Shown here piece after piece: positions 44,773 through 53,692 of a stretch of 64,000 nucleotides of DNA. Numbering within the stretch: position 1 is the stretch's first letter; every line of letters begins with the position of its first letter. Made by a program: the position numbers and the translations under genes. The stretch covers positions 620,001-684,000 of the forward strand of contig NZ_QKWN01000001.1 in assembly GCF_007279655.1 (NCBI RefSeq), in the 5' to 3' direction. The notes under the pieces are model-generated. The model saw nothing but the letters and a program-made list of their open reading frames with translations, did not search any database and was not told where the DNA came from. This DNA comes from Robertkochia solimangrovi (GTDB lineage Bacteria; Bacteroidota; Bacteroidia; Flavobacteriales; Flavobacteriaceae).

Positions 44773-46614
44773 TTATTCGTTTGAAGCGGTTAGTTGTAGT
44801 AAGGAAGCGCTTTTCATCAGTCTGATCATTTCTCCTTTATAACCATCTTCATCTTCTCCTTTCGAGTCTGAGGCCAATTGAATCGCTTTTTCCCATGTGA
44901 GATCCTCGAGATATTTTGAAGAGCGAAGCAACATTCCAAAGGAAGCTACCCCTGCAGAAAAACGGAAATTATCCGATGTCTTTTTCAGTGATTCCGGATC
45001 GTTCTTTACCACTTCTTCAAGCAGTTTACTTTTGTTTCCATCCGGTTCTTTGTAGCGTAATTTCAGGGTTACGATCTCCTTACCTTTTAAGGCGTTTGCA
45101 GTAAGGTCTGATTGCTGATATTTCAGATCCGACTTCCCCTGAGCAGGTCCCGGAATGATCTCATATAAGGCGGTAACGGTATGACCGGCACCGATCTCCC
45201 CTGCATCTTTGGTATCATCATCAAAATCTTCTTCATTCAACAAACGATTTTCATAACCGATCAGGCGATAACCGGAAACCACAGCTGGGTTGAATTCCAA
45301 TTGAAACTTAACGTCCTTGGCTATCGTGAATAGCGTACCCCCGAATTCGCTCACCAATACTTTTTTGGCTTCCAGCAGATTGTCTATATAGGCGTAATTC
45401 CCATTTCCTTTGTCTGCGATGATCTCGGCCTTGTCATCCTTATAATTTCCCATGCCAAATCCAAGAACGGAAATAGCGATGCCTTTATCGCGATTTGATT
45501 CCACCAGTCTTTCCATGGCTGCATTACTGCTGGGTCCCACATTGAAATCCCCGTCGGTAGCAAGGATGATCCGGTTGTTTCCACCTTTGATGAAATTTTC
45601 ACCGGCCACCTTATACGCCAGTTCGAGTCCGGCCCCACCGGCAGTAGAACCACCAGCGTTCAAGGCGTCAAGAGCGTCAAGTATGGTTCTCTTTTCATTA
45701 CAGGGTGTAGCGGGTAAGACGAGTCCGGAATTACCGGCATAGACCACCATGGCAACCTTGTCCTGAGGTCTCAGGGTTTCGATCAGTAATTTGAAGGAAG
45801 ATTTCAGTAGCGGGAGTTTATTCGGGCTTTCCATGGATCCGGATACATCGATCAGGAATACGATATTGGAAGGAGGCAGATCTTCTGTTTCTATCTTTTT
45901 GCCTTGTAATCCGATGTGTAAAAGCATGTTTTTCGTATTCCAGGGACATTCTGAAAGCTCCGTATTGATGCTGAAGGGCTCGTCACGGGAAGGTTCCTTA
46001 TAGTCATAGGAAAAATAATTGATCATTTCTTCGATTCTTACAGCATCGATAGGCGGCAGATCTCCACCATTGATAAATCTTCTGATATTACTATAGGCAG
46101 CTCGGTCAACATCCACTGAAAAAGTAGAAAGCGGGTTTTTGGATACCTCCCTGAAGTCGTTTTCCTGTATAGTGGTATAACCCTCCGTATTATAATAATC
46201 CGAAGGTGGTCGTATGGATAGATTTTGCGAATCAACCATAGTGACACTTCCGGTAATTGCAATCTTCTTTTGCGTAGTATATCCTAAAACCACTACTTCG
46301 CGCAATGCCTGCGTATCTTCCTGAAGTATGATATTGATGACCTTAAGATCCTTGACTTTTACGGTTTGTTGCTGAAATCCAAGATATGAGAATGATAGCT
46401 TCGGATTTTTTGAAGTAAGTATGATTGAATATTTTCCGTCGAAATCGGTTTGAACGGAATTGTTGGTACCGATCTCCAGGACCACTGCCCCGGGTAATGG
46501 GTTTCCGTCGGATGCAGCAGTAACGATACCGGTAACGGTTTGTGCATTAAGCATAGTTGTTGGTAAAAGGCCGGTAAACAGAAGCCAGCAAAAGGTGATG
46601 CATAGTGTTTTCAT
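44773..46614 (-). CDS. vWA-domain protein (YfbK-like) with SusC-type N terminus
   Basis: 613 residues. Signal peptide (LLPTTMLNAQ, about 1-25), CarboxypepD_reg-like domain (about 26-105), a SusC-like stretch (ALREVVVLGYTTQKKIAITGSV), a pre-vWA domain (NPLSTFSVDVDRAAYSNIRRFINGGDLPP), a vWA domain with an intact MIDAS start (DVSGSMES; later TAGGAGLELAY and ATDGDFNVG) and a C-terminal DUF3520-type domain. This is the Bacteroidota YfbK-like architecture, of unclear function; the N-terminal domains suggest it is surface or periplasm exposed. Convergent with the esterase gene. Confidence 0.9.
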   Translation of the reverse strand: MKTLCITFCWLLFTGLLPTTMLNAQTVTGIVTAASDGNPLPGAVVLEIGTNNSVQTDFDGKYSIILTSKNPKLSFSYLGFQQQTVKVKDLKVINIILQEDTQALREVVVLGYTTQKKIAITGSVTMVDSQNLSIRPPSDYYNTEGYTTIQENDFREVSKNPLSTFSVDVDRAAYSNIRRFINGGDLPPIDAVRIEEMINYFSYDYKEPSRDEPFSINTELSECPWNTKNMLLHIGLQGKKIETEDLPPSNIVFLIDVSGSMESPNKLPLLKSSFKLLIETLRPQDKVAMVVYAGNSGLVLPATPCNEKRTILDALDALNAGGSTAGGAGLELAYKVAGENFIKGGNNRIILATDGDFNVGPSSNAAMERLVESNRDKGIAISVLGFGMGNYKDDKAEIIADKGNGNYAYIDNLLEAKKVLVSEFGGTLFTIAKDVKFQLEFNPAVVSGYRLIGYENRLLNEEDFDDDTKDAGEIGAGHTVTALYEIIPGPAQGKSDLKYQQSDLTANALKGKEIVTLKLRYKEPDGNKSKLLEEVVKNDPESLKKTSDNFRFSAGVASFGMLLRSSKYLEDLTWEKAIQLASDSKGEDEDGYKGEMIRLMKSASLLQLTASNE

Positions 46615-47168
46615 GTCGGTGGTTTTAAGTGTGTTACTATAAAATTATCAAGGGGGGAGATACTGCCTTTTCAGGTATCAATTATTGTTCCAAAAAATGG
46701 AGTTATGTTAAGTTGTAAATTAAAAATCAATGGTGCCCGGTTAAATACATTTGTCTTAGCTATTTGTTCCGTTAGGTAATACACAATATTAGCAGGAGGT
46801 ATTATTAAAGGATCGAAATGTCATTAGATACAAAACCAAATATTCTGAGATTGAGTTAAGGAAGTGAAATATTCAAAAAATGGGATGTTTTTAGTACTCT
46901 TACGCAGAAATCATACGGTCCTGCATGGTTGCACGTGTTAATTCTGTACATAAAAAAATAATTACAACGTTGTAGTAAAGCCATGGGGTACTGTTGATTT
47001 GGCGTGATTCTGATGAATTTTACCTTTTGTGGTTGGTTGTAAAAACTACACAATCAGATAATTATAAATTTGAAGGGGTGTAATTTGTTGTTTCAATAAT
47101 TATTTATACAAATTTTTAAGATTATATGCCTTGACAATCTATTGAACATGATGTAGTTTTATCCCCTG
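46615..47168. other. Intergenic region upstream of RND-linked gene
   Basis: 554 bp, AT-rich, no convincing gene (a 65-codon frame on the minus strand has no recognisable product). A promoter candidate stands at its right end: TTG at 47131-47133, 20 bases, TAGTTTTA at 47154-47161 (one mismatch to TAnnTTTG), leaving almost no leader before ATG 47169. Confidence 0.5.
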
Positions 47169-47594
47169 ATGATTAAACGTTTATTTAAATACCTGCTTAC
47201 CCTTGCCATACTCATCCTGAGTGGGGTAGTTTATCTTTATGGGAATGAGGGTAATGCTATTGACGGAATTTCATCAAAAGTCTTTCCTGAACGTGCGGTA
47301 CATTACAATAATTTCTCCGACACTTCCTTTCAGGATTTATTCATAAAAACAACTTCATCGGGATCGGAAAGGGAAAAGAACCTGATTCATGAGAACGTCA
47401 ATGAAGAAGAGTTCAATGAAATGGACGCTTCCCAAAAGTACATTGACCGTTACAATTTTCTCGCAGATCTGTCTCTGACCCTCCCCGTAACAATTTTCCA
47501 CGATATCAAGGAGCGTTTATCGATCGGTAAACACTTTTCTCATTCAACAACACTAAGGGCGCTGTTTATCCGTTTCCGGGTATTCAGATTATGA
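47169..47594 (+). CDS. Small protein of unknown function upstream of RND operon
   Basis: 141 residues with one N-terminal helix (LFKYLLTLAILILSGVVYLYG, about 4-24, signal or anchor), then a polar segment rich in Ser, Asn and Glu, and a basic C terminus (TLRALFIRFRVFRL). I recognise no family. It is separated from the RND adaptor gene by 157 bp holding a palindromic candidate operator, so it is probably not the same transcript. The predicted promoter would give a nearly leaderless mRNA. Confidence 0.6.
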   Translation: MIKRLFKYLLTLAILILSGVVYLYGNEGNAIDGISSKVFPERAVHYNNFSDTSFQDLFIKTTSSGSEREKNLIHENVNEEEFNEMDASQKYIDRYNFLADLSLTLPVTIFHDIKERLSIGKHFSHSTTLRALFIRFRVFRL

Positions 47595-47610
47595 TTCTTT
47601 AGCCCTGGAT

Positions 47611-47630
47611 ATCATGAAATCATTCATGAT
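47611..47630. promoter_or_regulatory. Palindromic candidate operator upstream of RND operon
   Basis: ATCATGAA ATCA TTCATGAT, perfect 8-bp arms. The half-site recurs in reverse orientation at 47671-47680 (ATTTCATGAT), 41 bp further, before GTAAC. TetR-family and similar regulators of efflux pumps bind such sites; no regulator gene is adjacent. Confidence 0.5.
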
Positions 47631-47751
47631 TCCCTAAACGTAACATGGTTGCAGGTTGCGACATGATCTTATTTCATGATCCCCGTAACAGCAACTGATG
47701 TTGTACTATCCCTATTTAATTTAATTAACAACAGTATCGTAAAAAAGTTAC

Positions 47752-48840
47752 ATGATGAAGAAGATTCTCATGCTTGCAGGCACTTGTGCCTTGTTGTGGA
47801 ACATGAGTTGCACAACTAAAAAAGAAGAGGCAAAAAGCGAGGAGACCAGGTTCCTGGTTACTAATCCGGTTAGAAAAGACACCTTATTCACCAAAGATTA
47901 TGTTTGCCAGATCCATTCGATCAGGCATATCGAACTCCGCGCACAGGAGCGTGGCTATATTCAGAAGATCTATGTTGACGAAGGCCAGTCTGTAAAAAAA
48001 GGTCAATTGCTGTTCCAGATCATGCCCAAGATGTATGAAGCGGAAATGGAACGTGCCAAAGCTGAAGCTAATTTTGCCGAGATCGAATATCAGAATACCA
48101 AAACCCTGGCTGATGGGGATGTAGTAGCCCCAAATGAGCTGGCGATGGCTAAGGCGAAATTTGACAAGGCTAAAGCAGAACTTTCCCTGGCTCAGGTACA
48201 TCTTCAATTCACTGAGATACGTGCACCTTTCGATGGGATCATCGATAGATTCCATGTACGGGAGGGAAGCTTTGTAGACGAAGGTGAATTGCTTTCCAAT
48301 CTGTCCGATAACAGCAAAATGTGGGTATACTATAATGTGCCTGAAGCGGAATACCTCGATTATAAATCCAAGGTAACCAGTGATGAAAAGGCTCAGGTAG
48401 AACTACAGATGGCCAATAATCAAATGTTTAAATATCCCGGCGTGGTCGAGACAATAGAAGCCGACTTCAATAACGAAACGGGTAATATTCCTTTTAGAGC
48501 GACTTTTCCAAATCCTGACGGACTCCTGAGACATGGAGAAACCGGAAATATCCATATGGGAGTGCCACTACAGGATGCACTTATCGTTCCTCAAAAGGCA
48601 ACCTTCGAGATTCTTGACAAGAAATACGTGTATGTAGTGGGCGACGATGATATTGTTAAGACCCGTGAAATAACCGTAGGACAGGATCTGGAAGATCTCT
48701 TTGTTGTTACTGACGGACTCAAAGAGAACGAAAAGATATTACTCGAAGGAATTCGTAAGGTACGAGACAATGACAAGATCGCTTATGAGTATGCAAAACC
48801 TGTACAAGTGATCGCTCAATTGAAACTGCCTGCTGAATAA
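47752..48840 (+). CDS. RND efflux periplasmic adaptor lipoprotein
   Basis: 362 residues. Lipoprotein signal (CALLWNMSC, Cys 20), then HlyD/AcrA-type adaptor: barrel-sandwich half (HIELRAQERGYIQKIYVDEGQSVKKGQLLFQI), alpha-hairpin (YEAEMERAKAEANFAEIEYQNTKTLADGDVVAPNELAMAKAKFDKAKAELSLAQVHLQ), second half (FTEIRAPFDGIIDRFHVREGSFVDEGELLSNL) and the beta-barrel and membrane-proximal domains with the terminal ITVGQDLEDLFVVTDGLKENEKILLEGIRKV. The hairpin is short, as in AcrA-like adaptors. It links the permease and the outer-membrane channel encoded next. Confidence 0.94.
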   Translation: MMKKILMLAGTCALLWNMSCTTKKEEAKSEETRFLVTNPVRKDTLFTKDYVCQIHSIRHIELRAQERGYIQKIYVDEGQSVKKGQLLFQIMPKMYEAEMERAKAEANFAEIEYQNTKTLADGDVVAPNELAMAKAKFDKAKAELSLAQVHLQFTEIRAPFDGIIDRFHVREGSFVDEGELLSNLSDNSKMWVYYNVPEAEYLDYKSKVTSDEKAQVELQMANNQMFKYPGVVETIEADFNNETGNIPFRATFPNPDGLLRHGETGNIHMGVPLQDALIVPQKATFEILDKKYVYVVGDDDIVKTREITVGQDLEDLFVVTDGLKENEKILLEGIRKVRDNDKIAYEYAKPVQVIAQLKLPAE

Positions 48841-48864
48841 ATGAAGTTTTAAAAAAGAAAGACC

Positions 48865-51800
48865 ATGTTTAACAAATTTATACACAGGCCGGTCCTCGCG
48901 ATCGCGATCTCTCTTGTGATCGTGTTTATGGGAATGCTGGCCATAAAATCCCTGCCTATCTCTCAGTATCCTTCGATAGCACCTCCAATGGTTGTGGTAT
49001 CGGTGGCTTATCCGGGAGCGAGTGCAGATGTACTGGTAAATTCAACCCTTATCCCGATGGAGAAGGCGATCAACGGAGTTCCCGGTATGAAATATATGAC
49101 ATCTGATGCGACCAGTGCCGGTGAGGCAACGATTCAGGTCGTCTTCAATCTGGGGACAGACCCCAACCAGGCGGTAGTAAACGTTAAGAACCGGATCGAA
49201 CAGGTGACTAACAAACTTCCACCTCTGGTGCAACTTGAAGGGGTAATCGTGAACCGGGTACAGCCGAACATGCTGATGTATGTCAACCTTTACAGTAATG
49301 ACAAAAAATCGGACCAAAAATTTCTGTACAACTTTGCGAACGTAAATATTCTTCCCGAACTGAAACGTCTGAATGGGGTTGGTAGTGCGAAGATCCTCGG
49401 TAGCCGCCAGTATGCAATGCGTATCTGGTTAAAACCAGATCGTATGCGTGCCTATAACATCTCAACAGATGAGGTGATGGATGCCCTTGCAGAACAGAGT
49501 ATCATCGGGTCGCCGGGTCGTCTGGGGCGTAGTTCCGGTAAGAAATCTCAATCGCTGGAATACGTACTTACCTATCAGGGGCGTTACAACGAACCTGATC
49601 AGTATAAGGATATCATCCTGAAGGCTACACCTGACGGAGAGATTCTACACCTGAAAGATGTAGCCGATGTGGAATTAGGTAGTGAATTCTATGATATCTA
49701 TTCCAATCTGGATAACCACCCGTCGGCAGCGATCACACTGAAGCAAACCTACGGTAGTAATGCAACCGATGTAATCGAAGAAGTTAAGGCCAAACTGGAT
49801 GAGATCAAGGACACCTCCTTTCCTCCGGGTATGGATTATAAGATCAGTTACGATGTATCTAACTTCCTGGATGCTTCCATGGAGAAAGTAATCCATACGC
49901 TTGGTGAGGCTTTCGTACTGGTGGCACTGGTGGTATTCATCTTCCTGGGAGACTGGCGATCCACACTGATTCCAACTCTTGCCGTTCCGGTTTCACTGAT
50001 CGGTACGTTTATCTTCATGCAGTTCTTCGGACTTACCATTAACCTGATCACGCTTTTTGCGCTGGTACTTGCGATCGGTATCGTGGTGGATAATGCCATT
50101 GTCGTCGTCGAGGCTGTGCACGCCAAGATGGAAGAGGAACACCTGTCGCCGTATAAGGCTACGGTTCGGGTACTTCATGAGATCAGCGGAGCGATTATCG
50201 CGATCACCTTTGTGATGGCGGCGGTATTTATCCCGGTAGCGTTCATGACCGGACCCGTGGGTATCTTCTATCGTCAGTTCTCTATCACCATGGCAACGTC
50301 CATTATTCTTTCCGGACTTATCGCTTTGACGCTTACTCCGGTGCTTTGTGCCATGATCCTTAAGAATCCGCATGGGAAAAAGAAAACGCCTATCGATCGG
50401 GCACTGGATGTATTTAACCGTTGGTTTGAAAAACTGACCGGGCGATATAGCAACCTGCTGACCCGGATCGCAAGTCGCAGAATGGTTACCTTCGGTATTC
50501 TGATTGCCTGTGGAGTAGGAATTTATTTTCTGAACAATCAATTACCTTCAGGGTTTATACCTAATGAAGACCAGGGGATGATCTATGCGATCATACAAAC
50601 TCCTCCGGGATCGACTCTGGAACGTACGAATGATATTGCCCGTGAACTACAGGAGATAGCAGAACATGTGGATGGAATTCAGTCGGTGTCCGCACTGGCA
50701 GGATATGAAGTATTGACGGAGGGACGTGGATCGAATGCGGGTACCTGTCTGATCAACCTTGAAAACTGGTCTGATCGTGATCATTCTGCGGAAGAGATCA
50801 TCGAAGAGCTGGAGGAAAAGGCAAAAGAGATTCCGGGTGCAACCATAGAGTTCTTCCAACCGCCGGCCATTCCCGGTTATGGTGCAGCGGGTGGCTTCTC
50901 TCTCCGTCTTCTTGACAAAACAAACAGTGGTGACTATAAGACTTTCGAAAAAGTCAATGACGAGTTCATGGCTGCTTTGAAGGACAGAAAAGAACTTACG
51001 GGTCTGTTTACCTTCTTCGCAGCCGATTATCCGCAGTACGAATTGCAGGTAGATAATAAGGCAGCGATGCAGAAAGGAGTATCTATCGGAAAAGCCATGG
51101 AAAACCTGTCGATTCTTATCGGTAGTACTTATGAACAAGGATTTATCCGTTTCGGAAGTTATTATAAAGTTTATGTTCAGTCTGCTCCGGAATACCGAAG
51201 ACTCCCTGAAGATCTTATGAAATTGTATGTGAAGAATGATGCCGGAGAGATGGTGCCTTATTCTGCATTTATGAAGATCAAGAAAACTCAGGGTCTGAAT
51301 GAGATCACGCGATATAATATGTATACTTCTTCCGCTATCAATGGTGCTCCGGCATCAGGTTACAGTAGTGGACAGGCTATCAAGGTTATTCAGGAAGTTG
51401 CTGCAAGTACCCTTCCAAGGGGGTATGATATCGACTGGCTCGGACTTTCGAAAGATGAGGCTACGCGTGGTAACGAAGCACTTTATATCTTCCTGATCGT
51501 TCTTGCGTTCGTTTATATCGTATTAGCAGCACAATATGAAAGTTTTATACTTCCGCTTTCGGTGATTCTTTCGTTGCCGATGGGGGTATTCGGAGCCTTT
51601 ATGTTATTGAAGTTAATGGGACTTTCCAACGACATTTATGCACAGGTCGGACTCGTAATGCTGGTCGGACTCCTTGGTAAGAATGCGGTATTGATCGTGG
51701 AATTTGCGGTTCAGAAGCATCAGCAGGGAATGACTGTACTGGAGGCTGCGATCGAAGGATCGAAGGTGCGTTTCCGTCCGATCCTTATGACTTCCTTTGC

Positions 51801-52089
51801 ATTTATCGCAGGTTTGATCCCGTTATTGATGGCTACCGGTCCAGGTGCACTGGGTAACCGTACCATCGGGGCTTCAGCAGCCGGAGGAATGTTGTTTGGA
51901 ACGGTGTTCGGTGTGATCATTGTACCAGGACTTTATTACATCTTCGGCACACTTGCAGACGGTCGTCATTTGATCAAAGATGAAGACGAAGTGCCATTAA
52001 GCGAAGAGTACGAACATAATCACCCCCTTATCGAGGAAGATGATGATGAGGAAGTTTCGTTAACCGAAGAAATAGATCACAATGTTTAA
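48865..52089 (+). CDS. RND multidrug efflux permease (HAE1 family)
   Basis: 1074 residues, 12 membrane helices with two large periplasmic loops. HAE1 signatures: FNKFIHRPVLAIAISLVIVFMGMLAI at the start, GVGSAKILGSRQYAMRIWLKPDRM, and the RND helix-4 region LAIGIVVDNAIVVVEAVHAKMEE. Here residues 409-410 are Asp-Asn, whereas AcrB has Asp-Asp (407-408) as its proton relay. The relay Lys (VGLLGKNAVLIVEF) and Arg (VRFRPILMTSFAF) are kept. Extrudes hydrophobic or amphiphilic compounds using proton flow in known members. The acidic C-terminal tail is longer than in AcrB. Confidence 0.94.
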   Translation: MFNKFIHRPVLAIAISLVIVFMGMLAIKSLPISQYPSIAPPMVVVSVAYPGASADVLVNSTLIPMEKAINGVPGMKYMTSDATSAGEATIQVVFNLGTDPNQAVVNVKNRIEQVTNKLPPLVQLEGVIVNRVQPNMLMYVNLYSNDKKSDQKFLYNFANVNILPELKRLNGVGSAKILGSRQYAMRIWLKPDRMRAYNISTDEVMDALAEQSIIGSPGRLGRSSGKKSQSLEYVLTYQGRYNEPDQYKDIILKATPDGEILHLKDVADVELGSEFYDIYSNLDNHPSAAITLKQTYGSNATDVIEEVKAKLDEIKDTSFPPGMDYKISYDVSNFLDASMEKVIHTLGEAFVLVALVVFIFLGDWRSTLIPTLAVPVSLIGTFIFMQFFGLTINLITLFALVLAIGIVVDNAIVVVEAVHAKMEEEHLSPYKATVRVLHEISGAIIAITFVMAAVFIPVAFMTGPVGIFYRQFSITMATSIILSGLIALTLTPVLCAMILKNPHGKKKTPIDRALDVFNRWFEKLTGRYSNLLTRIASRRMVTFGILIACGVGIYFLNNQLPSGFIPNEDQGMIYAIIQTPPGSTLERTNDIARELQEIAEHVDGIQSVSALAGYEVLTEGRGSNAGTCLINLENWSDRDHSAEEIIEELEEKAKEIPGATIEFFQPPAIPGYGAAGGFSLRLLDKTNSGDYKTFEKVNDEFMAALKDRKELTGLFTFFAADYPQYELQVDNKAAMQKGVSIGKAMENLSILIGSTYEQGFIRFGSYYKVYVQSAPEYRRLPEDLMKLYVKNDAGEMVPYSAFMKIKKTQGLNEITRYNMYTSSAINGAPASGYSSGQAIKVIQEVAASTLPRGYDIDWLGLSKDEATRGNEALYIFLIVLAFVYIVLAAQYESFILPLSVILSLPMGVFGAFMLLKLMGLSNDIYAQVGLVMLVGLLGKNAVLIVEFAVQKHQQGMTVLEAAIEGSKVRFRPILMTSFAFIAGLIPLLMATGPGALGNRTIGASAAGGMLFGTVFGVIIVPGLYYIFGTLADGRHLIKDEDEVPLSEEYEHNHPLIEEDDDEEVSLTEEIDHNV

Positions 52090-53518
52090 GAGTAAACTAT
52101 ATATATATGCCGGAGTTGCAGGATTGCTGCTGAATGTCACTTCCTGTAAACTCCCAGAAGTAGCCACTAAGACCGAAGACACAACGGTTCCTGAACAGTA
52201 TGCGAACGCTGTTCAGGACACCGTTAATTCGGCAAAGATTCGTTGGCAGGATTATTTTACTGACCCATATCTGGATTCACTGATCGATACTGCTCTTGAG
52301 AATAATCAGGAGTTGAATATCACCATGCAGGAGATAGCGATCGCCCGAAGTGAGGTAAAGGCCAGAAAAGGAGAGTACCTTCCTTTTATCGATATCGGAG
52401 CAGGTGCAGGGGTTGATAAAAAGGCCCGGTATACAAGCCAGGGAGCTATGGAAGCTACCACCGATATCAGACCCGGAGAAGAGATGCCGGAACCTTTACC
52501 GGATTTCTTCGTGGGAGCGACTGCTTCCTGGGAGATCGATATCTGGAATAAACTTCATAATGCTAAAAAGGCAGCTTTAAGCAGATATCTGTCCAGTGTA
52601 GAAGGAAAGAATTTCCTTGTGACCAATCTTATCGCGGAGATCGCTAATTCGTATTATGAACTTTTGGCACTGGATAATCAGCTGGAGATTGTAAATCAGA
52701 ATATCGAGATTCAATCTAATGCGTTGAGAATTGTTAAGCTTCAGAAGGAAGCCGCACGAGTAACCGAACTGGCAGTGCGTAAATTTGAGGCTGAGGTATT
52801 TAAGACCCGAAGTCTGCAATATGACGTTCAGCAGAAGATAACAGAGACGGAAAACAGAATTAACTTTTTGGTTGGCAGGTTCCCTCAACCTATCTCCCGT
52901 GATCATCATGCGTTCAGCACACTCATTCCGGAAAAGATCCAGACGGGTATTCCTTCCCAATTGTTGGAGAATCGTCCGGATATCAGACAGGCAGAACTCG
53001 AATTGGCTGCATCGAAGCTCGATGTTAAAGTTGCCAAAGCAAGGTTCTATCCTTCTCTGGGTATTTCTGCCGGTATCGGCTACCAGGCGTTTAATCCGAA
53101 GTATCTGTTGAATACACCGGAATCATTATTGTATTCCATAGCGGGTGATCTTACGGCGCCGCTGATCAACAGAAATGAGATCAAGGCGACCTATATCAGT
53201 GCGAATGCGAAACAGGTTCAGGCGGTTTATAACTATGAGCAGACTATTTTAAATGCTTATGTGGAAGTGGCGAATCAATTATCACGGATCGGCAATCTCG
53301 AAAAGAGCTATGAACTTAAATCCAAGGAAGTTGACGCTTTAACACAATCTATAGATATATCCAGTACGCTGTTCAGATCGGCTCGGGCCGACTACATGGA
53401 AGTGCTGTTAACACAACGCGATGCCCTGGAATCCAGATTTGAACTGGTAGAGACCAAAATGCAGCAGATGAATGCATTTGTTTCCATGTACAAAGCGTTA
53501 GGTGGCGGCTGGAATTAA
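52082..53518 (+). CDS. RND efflux outer-membrane lipoprotein channel (OprM/NodT type)
   Basis: 478 residues. Lipoprotein signal (LLLNVTSC, Cys 22), then the outer-membrane factor repeat: IRWQDYFTDPYLDSLIDTALENNQELNITMQEIAIARSEVKARKGEYLP, ENRPDIRQAELELAASKLDVKVAKARFYPSLG, and a C-terminal DYMEVLLTQRDALESRFELVETKMQQMNAFVSMYKALGGGW ending in the family GGGW. Forms the trimeric exit duct. Overlaps the permease gene by 8 bp, so it is translationally coupled. Confidence 0.94.
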   Translation: MFKSKLYIYAGVAGLLLNVTSCKLPEVATKTEDTTVPEQYANAVQDTVNSAKIRWQDYFTDPYLDSLIDTALENNQELNITMQEIAIARSEVKARKGEYLPFIDIGAGAGVDKKARYTSQGAMEATTDIRPGEEMPEPLPDFFVGATASWEIDIWNKLHNAKKAALSRYLSSVEGKNFLVTNLIAEIANSYYELLALDNQLEIVNQNIEIQSNALRIVKLQKEAARVTELAVRKFEAEVFKTRSLQYDVQQKITETENRINFLVGRFPQPISRDHHAFSTLIPEKIQTGIPSQLLENRPDIRQAELELAASKLDVKVAKARFYPSLGISAGIGYQAFNPKYLLNTPESLLYSIAGDLTAPLINRNEIKATYISANAKQVQAVYNYEQTILNAYVEVANQLSRIGNLEKSYELKSKEVDALTQSIDISSTLFRSARADYMEVLLTQRDALESRFELVETKMQQMNAFVSMYKALGGGWN

Positions 53519-53658
53519 GCCCTTATGACTATGTTTTGATCATAAAGCCGGTTATTATAAAGCCATGACCGGTTCTTGAATGAAAGTCGTCCTCTGAAAT
53601 CCCCCTCTTAGGGATGGCTTTCTTTTCAGTTCTTTAATTATGTTGTTGTTAATTAGGG

Positions 53659-53689
53659 AAGTCCGGACAATCAGTCCGGACTTTCTTAT
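53659..53689. terminator. Terminator between RND operon and DoxX-like gene
   Basis: AAGTCCGGA and TCCGGACTT arms (9 bp) around CAATCAG, then TCTTATT. Lies between convergent stops and could serve both. Confidence 0.7.
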
Positions 53690-53692
53690 TTA

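Noticed and set aside
46856-47053. 65-codon minus-strand frame upstream of 47169
   Set aside because: No family, no ribosome site, composition unlike neighbouring genes.
53540-53575. Possible hairpin just after the RND channel gene (two GCCGGTT/ACCGGTT-like blocks)
   Set aside because: The blocks are direct, not inverted, repeats; the real terminator is at 53659-53689.
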